A stretch of DNA of 64,000 nt from Geotrypetes seraphini. Lineage: Eukaryota; Chordata; Amphibia; Gymnophiona; Dermophiidae. Of the stretch, positions 25,001-40,000 are shown piece after piece. Made by a program: the position numbers and the translations under genes. Position 1 is the first letter of the stretch. The number at the start of each line of letters is the position of its first letter. The notes beneath the pieces were generated by a model, which saw only the letters and a program-made list of their open reading frames with translations, did not search any database and was not told the origin of the DNA. The stretch is taken from positions 26,645,241 to 26,709,240 of the forward strand of contig NC_047094.1 in assembly GCF_902459505.1 (NCBI RefSeq), in the 5' to 3' direction.

Positions 25001-28000
25001 TACATCAATTCAGCAAGTATGTTTTCTTGTAACATTTGGAATTCTGCAGTATTCAGTCTTACACTTAAAAATGTCATGTAAAGTAAAAATCGGTTCATAG
25101 ACAAAATCGCGCGAGACAACGGCGCGCCGACAACTGAGCGCAAGGTTGACGGCGCGCCGAAGAAAAGCACTATTTTAAAGGGTTCCGACGGGGGGTGTTG
25201 GTGGGAAACCCCCCCATTTTACTTAACAGACATCGCGCTGGCGATGGAGGGGGTTTGGGGGGTTGTAACCCCCCTCATTATACTTGAAACCAAACTTTTT
25301 GCCTGTTTTTTAGGGAAAAAGTTCAGTTTTAAGTATAATGTGGGGGGTTACAACCCCCCAAACCCCCCACAATGCCAGCGCAATGTCTGTTAAGTAAAGT
25401 GTAAAGTTTAAGAAAGGGATAAAGATTATCCTCTTCACAGACTACTTTTAGCCAATAAAACAATGTAGAGGAGACAGTTGGCTAATCCTCCCTCTCCCCT
25501 CCCCCCCCCAATTAGGAACACGATAGGATGAACATATCAGGGATATAAATCGACAAAGCCCAGAAGCCTACTCTGAGGAAGATAATATTTCAAAGATAAA
25601 CATAAAACATGATTACAGATACATGTACATTTCCATTTAGTGGAAATGGCCAACCTCCTTAGGAGATGTGTAAATATTGTGTAGTTAACTGCAGGACAAT
25701 TGATTTGGTATAAACATATGCTTATAAGTAAAATGATTGATTATGGCATAATTACGCTGGTATTAATAACTCTGTATTGTAACACTGCTAAAGGAGCCCA
25801 TGTAATTCTGTATAGCGCCCATGTATTGTAACACTTCGCAGAAGCTCTTTGTAACTCTGTATTGTAACACCTTTACAGAAGCTCATGCAAACCGCTCTGA
25901 ATTGATTTCCCAGTCATTAATGGTGGTATAGAAGCTCACAATAAACATAAAGAGCAACTTAAAAAAGAAAAAAAAAAAAAATCCATCCAGTAGCCATGCT
26001 TCCTGATTTACCTCCAAGATAACGGGCCTTTTCACCAACAGAACCAGCACCACCTCGGATATTCAGAAATTGCTCTCCAATCTGCTTTAGGACAGGATGA
26101 CTTACACCTAAATATTAAATGATGTCTTACAGAAGACTTAAATAACCCAGTAGTGAAGCACAAAGAAAAAGAAATATTCAAACCTGTGGCCTGGGCCACA
26201 GAATCAAGTTTCGTTAAAACAAAAAAAGTTAAACAAATATATTTTAAAATTTGACAAAACCTATTTTAAAGCATTAAAAACTGGACACGCGCTGCGATGG
26301 AGACTATGTTGAGAAATATTTAATGTGTATCCAGGTATGCTAATCCCAGATACTAATTCAGGATCATGCCTCATCTAAGAATCTCAAAATTCCTCAACAC
26401 ATGTTTTTTTTTTAAATCAAACTTTCCAAACCACCCTCATATAAGAGTTCCACAAGGACACATGAAGCCCAAAAAAAGATAAATAATCCTGATGGTTTAC
26501 ACTGTATATAACTTTCTATGATCCAATGTGGCCATGTTTTGGCATAATATGCCTGCCTCAGGGATCCAAAACTCTTGCAGTGGAAATAGCTAAAGAAAAA
26601 GGAACAATGTCTACATTTGTGTACTACTTCAAAGACTTAAATGTCTGCGCTTGGCCGTTTGCCCTCAAGAGATCTGGACTCATAAGGCATGCACATTTTG
26701 TCCAAACATGGCTATGTCAAGTAACTGAGACTTCTTTATAGAGTGAACCATCAGGAATGTTACATTTTTCGGATTCTGTAATAAGGTATCCACATGGGAC
26801 TTGCAGTTCAGGTCTCTCTTCTTGGCCCATAGTAAGATAACATGACAGAAAAAATGTTGAAGTAGACCACAACTATTTGAACAGCAGATATTTTATATAT
26901 AAGGGAAAATAAAATGTATAATTCTCTTGATTATAGAAGAGTTTCTCAGAGACCATTATATATAATGAGAAGTGTATGCTTACTAACTGAATACATACCC
27001 AGCCCTACCAGCGCCATTCTAGGACTTGTAAAGTTGTTCTGTACAAACTGGTGTAGCTATATTAAAATAATAAAAAAATGCACTTAAGGATACATACATA
27101 GTATTGTGTACTAGTGAATATTTCAAAACATTTCTTCCCTTATAACAGAGCTATCCACAATGCTTATATTTTAAAAATGCATTTTATCATCTCTATGTGT
27201 GATATATTATCAATTTAATTTTTTTGTAGTGTGCTTATAATCAAAGACAAACTGACTTAAAAAAAAACAACAAAGAATACAGTGGCGATGCCTAAAAGCA
27301 CATCCATTTGACTGTATATTTGCTTCCAGTAGTGGAATATCAAAGTGCTCTTTTTAGTTGAAAGCATAGATTAAAATATTGCATTTCTACCTGCTCCGGT
27401 GTGAACTTTCCAATCATGAAATCAGGAGCATATATAGAGTTAGCAAGCGTGTTGCGGTAAGCTGCTGCATGAAGATTCTCAAGAACACCTATAAGGTGAA
27501 TAAAAGGAAAACAAATGGTCTGAGAAACCAGTTTCTTGCTTGCTGCAATGGTGAATAGATCATTAATTGCCCCTCAAAGCTTACAATTACTTGGAAAATG
27601 ACAAATTCTGCAAGGTTTAAATAAAAAAAGATTTGCACAAATTATAAATGTTATTTCTTAAGCTACAACTTTAGATAATAACTCTAAGACACATGCAATC
27701 TAGACTATCTACCAACAAGCACCACAGCTGTCCTTTACATTCCACTATGAGAAATAAAATGAGACAACAGTGAAACATGGACTTAAAGCATGATTGATCT
27801 TTGGTATAGAATCAAATTCTGCTAAGATTCAGACCTTATATATACATTTTTTAAAACCAGAAAACTGCTAAAGATTTAGATATAAGAATTGCCATACAGG
27901 GCCTTAAGTCTTCCAAGGGCCTGTTTCAGAATGGTATGATGACTAAAGGAAAGGAAATGATCAGGTAAGATATAAATTCACCTTCCTTGATATTTGATCA

Positions 28001-31000
28001 TACTGTTCTGAACAAGTGGGATATACCCAAGCAGAACTACTGGGTGGTGGGGGGAAGACAAATCCTGCCTAATGACTGCTCTACCAAAGTCTGAGTGAGC
28101 CCCGAGTAGTATGTCACAACCTGTAATGTTTCACAAAGGATCGGTGTGACAACTACATTGCCACCCTACAAATCTCTTCTGGAGCAATCGACCAAGCCTC
28201 TGCTCGGAGGAGGGGAGATTTGCCTTTGTCCGTGTCAAGTGAGCTCTTGACCCCAGACACACCTGACAATTCCTAAAAATATAAGCGGATATCAATAGCC
28301 CCTTGATCCACCTTGCAATAGAGGCCTTGGATGCTGCCTGGCTCTTTTGAGGGCCATGGAAAAGAACAAAGAAATGATTGGAGTAATGCAGTAATTTGTG
28401 CCAGCCTGAACAACCTATCATCTGCTAGAGGTAGAGAAAATACTGGAGCAGGTTATACTGCCAAGCTCAGTGGACAATATCAATTTTCTCTACCTGCATC
28501 TGCTGAAAGGAGAGGAAACACCCGACTGTTCAGAATTGTACAGCCAGATGACATGGAATTTATTAAAAACATTTTATACCCTGCACCACCTACAAATCTG
28601 TCTATTTAAACCTATCCCATGCCTCTTTAATGTCCCCAGGTTTCTTATGAGGGCCTTTTCCAAAGTGTTCTGAAAACTCTAGAAACACTGCATCAACAGG
28701 TTTCCCTTTATCCATATGTTTATTCACACATTTAATAAAATGTAGCCAACTGATGACTACCAAGTGAATCAAAAGAGCAACTTCACAACTTTATTCAGGG
28801 GGGAAAACTAAAGACAATGTTGAACACAAATTACTTTCTATAGAAAAAAATGTTGTAGGAGCAAGTCAAAGAAGTGTATTAGAAGATTTTCTTTTCCTTG
28901 TTATTTATTTTAAAGGATAAAAGGCAAGCAAACTAATAAACCTTATTTCAAAATCATGTATGACAAACAGCAAGAGTCCCGCTGTAGCCACTTCTACTGT
29001 TAAATCATTAAACAAAACGAATGCTCTAGTCTAAGATCACAGAAACAACATGTGGTTGCAGATAAGGACAGAAGGCCCTTTGCATCTGCCTAATTTATAC
29101 CCTATTACATTACCTCAGGCCCGAGTTTATCGTCATCTAATCCTTTCTAACCAAGGATCTTTTGTGCTTATTGCACACCTTGAATTCTTCTACTGTTTTT
29201 GTCTCCATCACCATCCTTGTGAGGCTAATCCATGTGTCTGCCACTCTTTAGCATAAATATTTTCTAGTGGTACTCCCTTTATTATGACGTTTTATTTTAG
29301 AATAGAATTTTCTTCTCCCTGAAAAAAAAGTTTACTTCTTTACATGATTCATACCTTTCTGGTGCATGTATTTATGCATGTCCTTATTCCTTGTACTTGT
29401 TGTATGTATTCTCTGCTCCCTTCACTTAAATTTAGACGTATAACCAGCATGTTACTTTTATAATTGCTTTGCTCATTTGTTGTCAATTTCAACTGCACTG
29501 TTTGTACTGAATCTATCTGCTGCCTAGAACTCCATGGGTATGGCGGTATACAAAATAAAAAATTATTAAAAAATAAAAAATTATTATTATTTACGATATC
29601 TGAGTAATCACCCTGAAGTCTGGCTGTTGCTTAATGCATATCAGTGTCTCATCCATATCATATATTACTCCCTCAGCTTTCTGCACCCAATAGACAATTT
29701 TGCATTTTTGTGCACTACAGCTTAGCTATCAAACACTCAAGGAACCCTTGAGCTTTCTTAATCACTTTTTGTTCTGCCCATCCTCTCAGACTATCCACTG
29801 TGTTATAGATATTAGTATCCAAAAAATGAAAAGCATGATATCTGAAGTGTCACTAAGGGCTCCTTTTACTAAGCTGCAATAGTGGTTTTAGCACGCGCTA
29901 AATTGCCACGTGCACTAGACGCTAATGCCAGCATTGAGCTGGTGGTTAGTTCTAGCCACATAGCAAAGGGTTTAGCGCGTGCGGCAATTCTGCATGCGCT
30001 AAAAACACTATCACAGCTTAGTTGAAGGAGCCCCAAAACTCAGACTTCAAGGCAGGAGCAGAAAAATTCTTATGCCAGGATACACAAAATTTGCCACCTG
30101 AAACCTAGTTATACAACTAGTGGGGAAACTGGCTAGATTATGACGTGGGTAGGAGAGGCTGGAGGAAGAGAGGACAAAGACAAGTTTAAAGGGAAAAAAA
30201 TATACAACCCAACATAATGTAAAAAAAAAAGATAAAATGAAAAAAAGAGTCTTTCCCAGTACTATAGATATTATTAAACCTGCGAGAACTTCTGTTTCAA
30301 GATTCTCTCAACAAAACCACAGCCCACATTGTTTGTCTGAAGTTTCGTTTATTCACACTTTAGTGGAGGCAATATCTTACCAACTTGTGGATTCTGAAAG
30401 GCTACTGTTTTATCAATCTTCAATTTTGATTGAATGTCAGACACTTCCCAAGGCCTGAATTCAGGGGCTGTGGTGACGTTAATCAGATATTCCATGACAG
30501 TATCCCTGTAAAAGGGAGTACATAGTAACATAACAGTAAATGACGGCAGATAAAGACCTGAACATAAATACCATTATCTGAATTTAGCAAAAAGAAATAA
30601 AAACAAATCAGTTTTAGAACTGATTTCAAATTTTGAATTCTAAGGTATAATGAATAATCTTTCCATGAGACTATGAGTGAAGGATATACAAAGGAAACTG
30701 TGGTTTAACTCCTCATAGCCTGTAGGATGCTGGTATCTACTTTCTACTACAGCAGTAACCGTAAATTAAGACTTGTTTTAGAAGTCATGATCAGTGTCTC
30801 GCAAACCTTTTGAAGTCACGGCACACTAAACCCGGTGCCATGTCTGGAGGGCGTGGATGTTGATATGATGACTTCACAGAGGGAACTTGTGCACCATACT
30901 TAAGATAAGTTCGGATTTAAAATTTTTTTTAATTTTTTTTTATAAAGTTGTTTATTCCTAACTTATCATACAACTAAATTATAAAGTTAAAAAGAAAAAT

Positions 31001-34000
31001 TAAGAAAAGTTAAAGCATTTTACAAAGAGGTTTTTCAGGTCAATGAAAGATACCGGAAACATGATAGTGCAAACTAATTTATCCTGATTGGATTGTTTGC
31101 TGGGTTACTGAGACCTTTTCCTCTCTGTTATTTGTGCATTTTGGACTTTGTTTGAGATCATTCTTTGATGCTGGTTATATTTTATATGTAGATCTCTACA
31201 CCTCATTTTTGTGAATTATCTTGCTTTTACTACGCCTGTGTGTGTGTATGTCTGTGTGTGTGTGGGGGGGGGGGGGGAGGGCGTGAGAAGAGGAGAGGCA
31301 CTGGCTGTCTACAGGAGGTGTCTTTTGCCGCAAGAGGCACGTCCTGTAGGCAGTCAGCCAGCATCAGTGCCTCTCCTCCTACCGGCATCTCACAGCACAC
31401 CTGGAATCTTGCCGTGGCACATAGTTTGCAACACACTGTCATAAACCTTGCTGCTAATCTTGTTATTCTCTCACAAGTAGGCTTTATTGGGTAGAGGTTA
31501 CTATGGAGACAGTGTCCATTTTATCCCAGTTTGGGATCATGACCAGTGAGGGCTATCCCAAGGTATTGGTTGGGTTGAGTATCTGATAAGGCAAAATGGC
31601 TGGGATCATAACATATACGTGCACTAAGCTATTCAGCAATATACTTACACATAGTCACGCAGACACTCCACACTGTAAACCATGTTTTCCCTTGTAGAAG
31701 TCACACTGCACAAGGAAAGTCTGATTAATATAATACTTTTTATTCTTTCCAACCTATGACCAAATTTGGCTTGAGCGCAGAGTTGGTGAAAGACACATCA
31801 GGTGCTAAAATGAGATCTAGATCAGACTAAGTGTTTCAGAGAAATAAGGCTCCCAACTCCCCCCCAAAAACCCAATGTATTTACATAAGGCAAAACGAAA
31901 CTCTGATACGCTAAAACACTGCAATTATAGAATTTGCTCCATTCAAATTGTGCTTCTGCTCTCCTTCCCATAGACCAGTGGTGTCAAAGTCCCTCCTTGA
32001 GGGCTGCAATCCAGTCAGGTTTTCAGGATTTCTCCAATGAATATGCATGAGATCTATTAGCATTCAATGAAAGCAGTGCATGCAAATAGTTCTCATGCAT
32101 ATTCATTGGGGAAATCCTGAAAACCTGACTGGATTGCAGCCTTCGAGGAAGGACTTTGACACCCCTGCCATAGACATGCACACATATCGAAAACAATTAC
32201 ATCAGGTATGCGCCACATGCATCCACACAGTTCTACCATACACAGTTGTGTATTTCATTTCTTTTGTTCTGTATTCAAACCTAGTAACTGTATAGCTTTC
32301 TTAATGGCTATGCACTGTAAAATTTAATGACTAAACCATGGTCAGGAATAATAAAATGGAACCAAGTGTGATAACATATGTATCAAGTCATTAGATATTA
32401 TTGTCAACAGATTTCAGGGTTTAATCACAAGATGCCACTATCCCATGGCAACCGGTATTGCCCACTATTTATTTTGATTTCTATCCCGTCCTCCCAGTAG
32501 CTCAGAACGGATTACAAGCCAACATTCACAATGGAAAACATTTTGGACAGTACAAGACTATACAACAACTTAAGTACACTAGTGATTAAGTAGCATGGGA
32601 AAATGCAGGAAGAAATTCTGTATAGGATGCCAGTCTCAGCAGTTGCCTAAGCAGCTGCTGAGAATCGCACAACGGTGTCTTATATAGAATAGCAATTGTC
32701 CTAACTGACCCAATTTTCTAACTGGCGCCCATGTCACAAGTGCTGGATAGAGAATCATGGTAAGAGAATCCCCTGCCTCAATCAGCTGAACGGCTACGGC
32801 AGGGAATCCCCCACCAAGTTGGCCGGCAGGAGGGATGCCTACTCTCTCCCGTCAGAAACCCCCCACCAAGTCGGCCAGCAGGAGGGATGCCCACTCCCTC
32901 CCACCAAAACCCCTCGACAAATTTCCCGGCAGGAAGAATGCCCACTTCCTCCTGTCGGAATCATGACACCCCGTCTCCACCAAGAAATCCCCCGGCAGAA
33001 GGGATGCCAACTCTCTCCTGCCGCCCCCCCTCTGGAACTTCCCTCCCACCCGGTGACACCCCTCAACCAGAGCCCCCCTACCACCTGTAGAACCCCTGGT
33101 ACCCTCCACCCTTTATCTTTTAAGATAGAAGTCTGGCTGGAGGGATGCATACACCCTCTGGCTGGCAGGCCTTCCCCTTCCTAGTGCATTCTGGGATTCA
33201 CCAGGGAGGGGCTCAAGGCTCTGATTGGCCTAGATGCCTAAGGCCTCTCAGAGCCAACCAGAGCCTTAGGCCTCCTTCCCAGTACATCCTGGGATCCTCC
33301 TATGGGAGAGCCTTAGGCATATAGGCCAATCAGAGCCTTAGGCCCTCCCCAGTGCATCCCAGGGGAAGGCCCACCATTTTGCTGTGACGGATCTGCCAAC
33401 TGGACTTTCATCTTAAAAGGTACGGGGAAAGGGGTTTACTGGTTAGGATGTGCCGGGGGAGTGTCGCCGGGAGTGAGTGGACATTCCTCCTGCCAGCTGA
33501 CTTGGCAGGGGGTTTCTGGCAGGAGGGAGTGGGCATTCCTCCTGCTGAAGGATTTGTTGGGGGGGTTCGGGGGTTCTGGTGGGAGGGAGCGGGCATCCCT
33601 CCTGCCGGCTGATTTCGGGGTGCGGGGTTCCCTGCTGCGGCTGCTCAGCTGATCCCAGCAGGGAGATTTCCTTGCTGCGATCAGCTCAGCGATAGCATCT
33701 ATTTTAAATGTAGGCATTTTGCTGGTCTACATTTTAGGCATCTAACGCGGACCTAGGAAGACGCCTAAGGCTGCTTAAACTTACCCAAGGTCCACTTCTG
33801 AGTGAAACCATGCCCATGCCTAGCCTTAGGCAAGCTTAAACATCCCGACGCCTCTCCCTGCACCCATGACAGATGCCTACAGTGTAAAGCGGCCTGCCTT
33901 GGTTTTTTTAAAATAAAGAAAACATGTATCCCGACTGGCTGGTTAGACAGCAATAGGATGCCTACCACTGCCTACAACTTGGACATCGTTTATAGAATTT

Positions 34001-37000
34001 GCCCCTTACTGCCACGGGACAGTGGCAGGTTAAAATCTGTTGAAAATAATATCTACTACACAAAATGTACTCTTTGTTCAGTAAATAAAAGTATAAAGGC
34101 ATGCTCAATGATCTCTAGACCTATCGTTTAAGGCGTATATTTCCGTTATCTTTTAGTTGAAAACCATTCATTTGATATAATCATCATTGTCTCAAAAAGC
34201 TCTTTTAGTACATGCTCTGATGGACTATTGCAATTCGCTGTTCAATGGCATTCAGACCTTATTATCTGGCTTTGGTTAAGCTTATCCGCGGTGCAAAAAT
34301 TTGGGATCATATGATACCACTTTTGAAAAAGAACATTAGCTTCTCATTATTCACAGAATTACATCCCAGTTTCTAACATTAGCAGATATGATTCATTATT
34401 CAGGTTTGCTAGCTTATCTCTCACATCTTACCTTATACTGCCCTGAGAGCATTGCATTCCTCCCAACAAAACCAACTAGTTATAACCATCCTTTTGACAT
34501 ATCTGCTGAGATACTATTCATGATTTTAATATTTGGTGTATCTGGATTTCATTACCGCTTCACCTTTCTAACATTTAAAAAAGGACTGAAGAGTTCTTAT
34601 TTAAGGATGTGTTTGAGACCAGATTTCACATTACCATATATGAAATTTGGTAGAAGACCGGAAGCTAAAGAAGCCTATCTGATGAAATCTAGAACTGTTA
34701 AGACAGCAGTCAGGAATGCCAAACTCCAGATGGAAGAAAATATAGCTAGGCATATTAAAAAAGGGGATAAATCCTTTTTCAGGTATGTTAGCGACAGAAA
34801 AAAGAACACAGACAGGATTGTGCGCCTAAGGAAACCTGATGGTAACTATGTAGACTCAGACAAAGCCGAACTACTCAATGGATACTTCTGCTCGGTCTTT
34901 ACCTGTGAGGTGCCGGGATCCAGACCGCAGCTGCAAACAAGGGAGTGCTCGGTGGACCCATTCCGGGATTTTGAATTTACAGTGAGCAATGTATACCATG
35001 AGCTATCGAGGCTAAAGGTGAACAAAACCATGGGACTGGATAATCTACACCCCAGCGTACTTCGGGAACTGAGAGATAGATGTCCTGGCAGAGCCATTAA
35101 CTGCGCTTTTCAATCTTTCCCCGAACAAAGGAAAAAGTCCCCTTGGACAGGAAAACTGCTAACATTATTCCGCTCCACAAAAAGGGGTGCAGGTCAGAGG
35201 CTGAAAATTACAGACCAGTAAGTCTCACATCAATAGTGTGTAAACTTATGGAAACATTGATTAAAAACAGATTGGATACGATTCTGGATGACGAGAGGCT
35301 GAGGGATCCCCACCAGCATGGATTCATGAAGGGAAGGTCTTGTCAATCCAATCTGATAAGCTTCTTTGACTGGGTAACAGAACAACTGGACAAGGGAGAG
35401 TCCCTGGATATCGTGTATTAGGACTTCAGTAAGACTTTTGACAGTGTCCCACACCATAGGTTATTGAATAAGATGAAAAAGATGGGACTAGGAGAAACAT
35501 TGACAGCATGGGTTAAAGACTGGCTCAGTGGTAGACTTCAGAGGGTGGTGGTAAATGGTACCCCCTCAGAAACGTCAGAAGTGACCAGTGGAGTGCCGCA
35601 GGGCTCGGTCTGGGGTCCAATACTTTTTAATATCTTTGTACGAAACCTGCCTCAGGGACTTCGAGGTAAAATTACACTATTCGCCGATGACGCTAAGCTA
35701 TGCAACGTGGTTGACAGCGCAACCGTGCATGACACTATGAGGCAAGACCTACTTTTACTGGAACAATGGTCTAATACTTGGCAACTGAGTTTTAATGCCA
35801 AAAAGTGTAAGGTTATGCACCTTGGTAGCGGTAACCTCAGCAGAACATACACCCTGAATGGTGAAACCTTAACAAGAACTGTCGCAGAACGGGACCTGGG
35901 TGTAATCATTAGCGAAGATATGAAGACTGCCACTCAAGTGGAGAAAGCTTCGGCCAAGGCTAGACAAATGCTGGGTTGCATCCGAAGAAGTTTTGTCAGC
36001 CGAAAGCCTGAAGTCATAATGCCGTTGTACAGGTCCATGGTGAGACCTCATCTGAAGTACTGTGTTCAGTTTTGGAGGCCACATTATCAAAAGGATGTGA
36101 AGAGAATGGAATTGGTTCAGCGAAATGGCCACTAAGATGGTCTCAGGACTCAAGGATCTCCCATATGAAGAACGTCTAAGCAGGCTGCAGTTATATTCTC
36201 TCGAAGAACACAGAGAGAGGGGAGACATGATAGAGAAATATCTTACAGGCTATACAGAGGTGGAGGAAGATATCCTTTTTCTTATGGGTCCTATGGCAAC
36301 AAGAGGGCATCCGCTCAAACTCAAGGGTGGGAGATTTCATGGTGACATCAGGAAGTACTTCTTCACCGAAAGGGTGGTTGATCACTGGAATGGCCTTCTA
36401 CGTCAGGTAGTTGAGCCCAGCAACGTGCTCGACTTCAAGAAACGATGGGATAAACATGTGGGTTCACTTAGGGAAATTGCTTAGAGGGAGTGTCTTTTTA
36501 AGGGGAGGGTTCTTTTAAGGGGATGGTTCTTTTGAGTGGGTAGACGTGTTGGGCCGATGGTCCTTTTCTGCCGTCATACTCTATGTTTCTATTTTATACT
36601 TCCTCTCTTTCCTTTTTGATTTGCAATTTCTTATTTTCTCCTTTTATAATGGCAATTAATATTGTAAACCACTATTTGAAGGGACAGCTTCAGGCGGTAT
36701 ATCAAATGAAAACTAATTGTTTGATACAGTATGATGTTTGGTTTAATTTTATTATTCTTTCCAAACTTCCAGAATATTTGGGAACCACTCCATTCAAAAT
36801 TGCCCTTCCCCTTTTTTCTAAGTGTGCGGAGGTACTCCAGATGGGGCCCTGTTAGATGTAAGAGAATTCATGTTGTCATTGTGACATATGTTTATAGGCA
36901 ATCTACTAAACAAGAATTTCATGAGCCACGTTCGGCATGTTTTCTTACTTGTTTTTGTAGATTCCCTATAAGCACGTCAGAATGACAACATGATGAATTC

Positions 37001-40000
37001 TCTTACATCTAACAAATGAAAAGTTAGCATTTTATATGACACAGCATCTATAAATTATACTTAAAAACAAAACTGAATTGCACACCTGAGGCTGCCACCA
37101 ACAGCTTCAATGCCCCGGATAATCTTGAAGGAAGATGCTCCCTTTGTAGTCTATAAAATGTTAAGACATAAATCATATTCATTCATGTACTGACCAATAT
37201 ATATAAATTAAAGGCTTTTCATCACCTATGTTCCACCCATTGGTTCTACATCTATTTTTCTAAAGTAGAGTTAAAAAGAACAAAAATCACATATAAAAAA
37301 ACCCTAAAAACAGAATGTGTTATTTAATCCTTAATTTTTCACCCTTCTTTATAATCGGCCCCAAATAGCAAACTGAGGTGACATGAGGAGTCTCATTTAC
37401 ACTGAGGAATGAAAGTAGCTTCTTCTGAGGAGATCAGTACCACTTCAGGCCGGTAGATATCAACATCTTTTATCCATCACCACCATTCATTTCAACTCCT
37501 CCAGGGCATATCACAGCCCTGCAAGCTCCACTGTAGAGTTGGTATGAACATTTCCTGTACTATGCAATGGCCTGAGTCATGGGTCAGCCCTTCATTTATT
37601 ATTTGAAACCTTACTCAACACAAAGGGCTCCTTTTATCAAGCCGCGCTAGCGGTTTAATGTGGTAATACTGTGCGCTAAACCGCTGGCCGCGCTAGCTGC
37701 TACCGCCTCCCTTGAGCAGGCGGTAGTTTTTAGGCCAGTGCGGGGGTTAATGCATGATGAAACATCACGCACGTTAACCCTGCTAACACGGCTTGATAAA
37801 AGGAGCCTAAAGTATGTCTGTTAGAGGATAAAATTGAAAAATATTTGAACCAAAAGCATATCCCATCTATACACTTAACTGCCATTTGGGGGAACACTAA
37901 GGTAATGGAACTCATGCTCAAGAACATTTTCTACTAAGAAAGAGAAAAATGTAGTGGTTGTGTTAGATTCAAAAACAAAAAACGCTGCAGGTTGAAGACT
38001 TGTAACACACATCTACTATTTTTATTCCCCATACCCCCTAAAATATATACTGTGTTTCCCTGAAAATAAGAGTGTCTTATATTCATTTAGGGCCCAAAAA
38101 AGGCACTAGGTCTTATTTTTGGGGTATGCACATGATCAACTCTCCCTTCCTCTCCTTCACCCCAATTCTTCCTCTTTCCTTTCTCTCCCCCACATGTGCA
38201 GCATCTTTCCTCCCCTCCCTCCCATCCCCCTGTGCAACAGAAGTTTACCCAGCTTATATCTTTCCCTTCCTCCCATCCCTTGTGCAGCCTTGCCCAGCTT
38301 CTATCCTTCCTTCCCTCCCATCCCTTGTGCAGCAGAAACCTTGAGCACCCCCCCCGCCCCCACAAACTCCTGATGACCCTCCATCCTTCCCTCCCCGCCG
38401 ACCGCGAGCCCTACCTTCAACCGAAGCAGCGTCGGGCCGGCAGCACTCTAAACAGGCTGCCTGGCCTTGTCCATTGGGAATTTCACTCTGCCGTGTTACT
38501 GTAGCCGGTCCGACGTTGCTTCGGTTGAAGGTAGGGCTGGCTCACAGTCGGTGGGGAGGAAAGGATGGTTAGCAGGGATTCGGCTGCACGGTGGGGCGGG
38601 GCGCGAGTGGATTGAAGAGTTGCCGACGAATCCAGGGACTAGGGCTTATTTTGGGGGTAGGGATTATATTAAGACCTACCCTGTAAATGATGCTAGGGCT
38701 TATTTTTGGGATAAGTCTTATTTTTGGGGAAACATGGTATGTGCTATTATCTTCCAACAAAGCATAAAAGTTTCCAAATACATACATTTTTTCAACACTG
38801 ATTTCAAACAAGCAGCAAAAATGAGAACAAAACATATTTTGAAGAAAAATATATTCTACACAGAATATTAGCTTTTTCACTTAGCTAATTTTTAGATCAG
38901 TCAGGCTAAACTTAATACAAAATTTATTTCACCACAGACCCTATATAACGTGTCTTGATATAATGCGGGACTGCTTACAAAGCGGTCAAGGGGTAAATCC
39001 CTCTTTTTTTTTTGCTATTATTTACAGTATTATTCTTTGGACCCCCCCCCCATATAACATAGATTCACTTATAATGTGGTCAAATGTCTTGGACCCCAAC
39101 ATCAGCATTATATGGGGGTCTATGGTTTACTAAAGGGTCTTTTTACTAAGGTACACTAGCCGTTTTAGCAAGCGCTAATACGTCCATTATAGTCTATGGA
39201 TGCGTTAGCGTTTAGCACGCACTAAGGGCCTGTTTTACAAAGCTGCGCTAGCGGCTGCTGCGCGGCAACAGCTCTGAAGCCCTTTAAATCTCTATGGGCT
39301 TCAGGGCCGTTACTGCGCAGCTTGTAAAACAGGCCCTAAAACGGCTAGCGCACCTTAGTAAAAGGACCAGTATATTTGTATCCTATCTAAAAGTGGGTAA
39401 CAATGGACAAAATACACCAGACAAAACATAAAAATGTGCAAAAGTGAAAAAAAGAGGTCACGTGATGCAGTGAAAACATTAAATCATTGGTCTCTCTCCA
39501 ATTTCCTACAGCTATTCTGTGAAAGCGTATGGACAAATATTTATCGCAGCCTGGAGCAAGTATAACAAGTCTGTGAAAAAAAATTAGAGAGCACTCAGGC
39601 TGCTGAAGGGGATCTGAGGAAGTTGTGTCTCGATTTACAGACACTGCATTAACCAAGCTTACCTCAGCAATGGTGCGAGCCCTGGACCCATGTTTTACAC
39701 AGTTCTCCAACCAAATGATCTGGCTAGAGCAGTTGTTGTCAGATACTACCCCTGTCTCTGATGCTTTAGAGAGGCTTTATGCCCAGTGAGAAGTAGCCTG
39801 CTTTCACTGCAGTGAGGATCAAGGCAAGTTTCCAGGGTTGCAAGGGGTGTGAGAAAAAGCGAGCAAGAGAGAGGGAGCTGCCAGAGGTAGGAAGAGTTGC
39901 CAGGAGAGAAAAATATGATGCGGTATACAAACCTAAGGATTAGATTAGATTAGATTAAATATACAGCCCTAATATAAATATGTGTGATAGATACACATAC

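Noticed and set aside
31651-31705. UQCRC2 exon 5 ending at the first GT
   Set aside because: It would put exon 6 out of frame; the second GT is consensus GTAAGT and restores the expected residues.
32819-33184. Long proline-rich open frames on both strands
   Set aside because: They lie in the fold-back repeat, follow its hairpin units, and show no domain.
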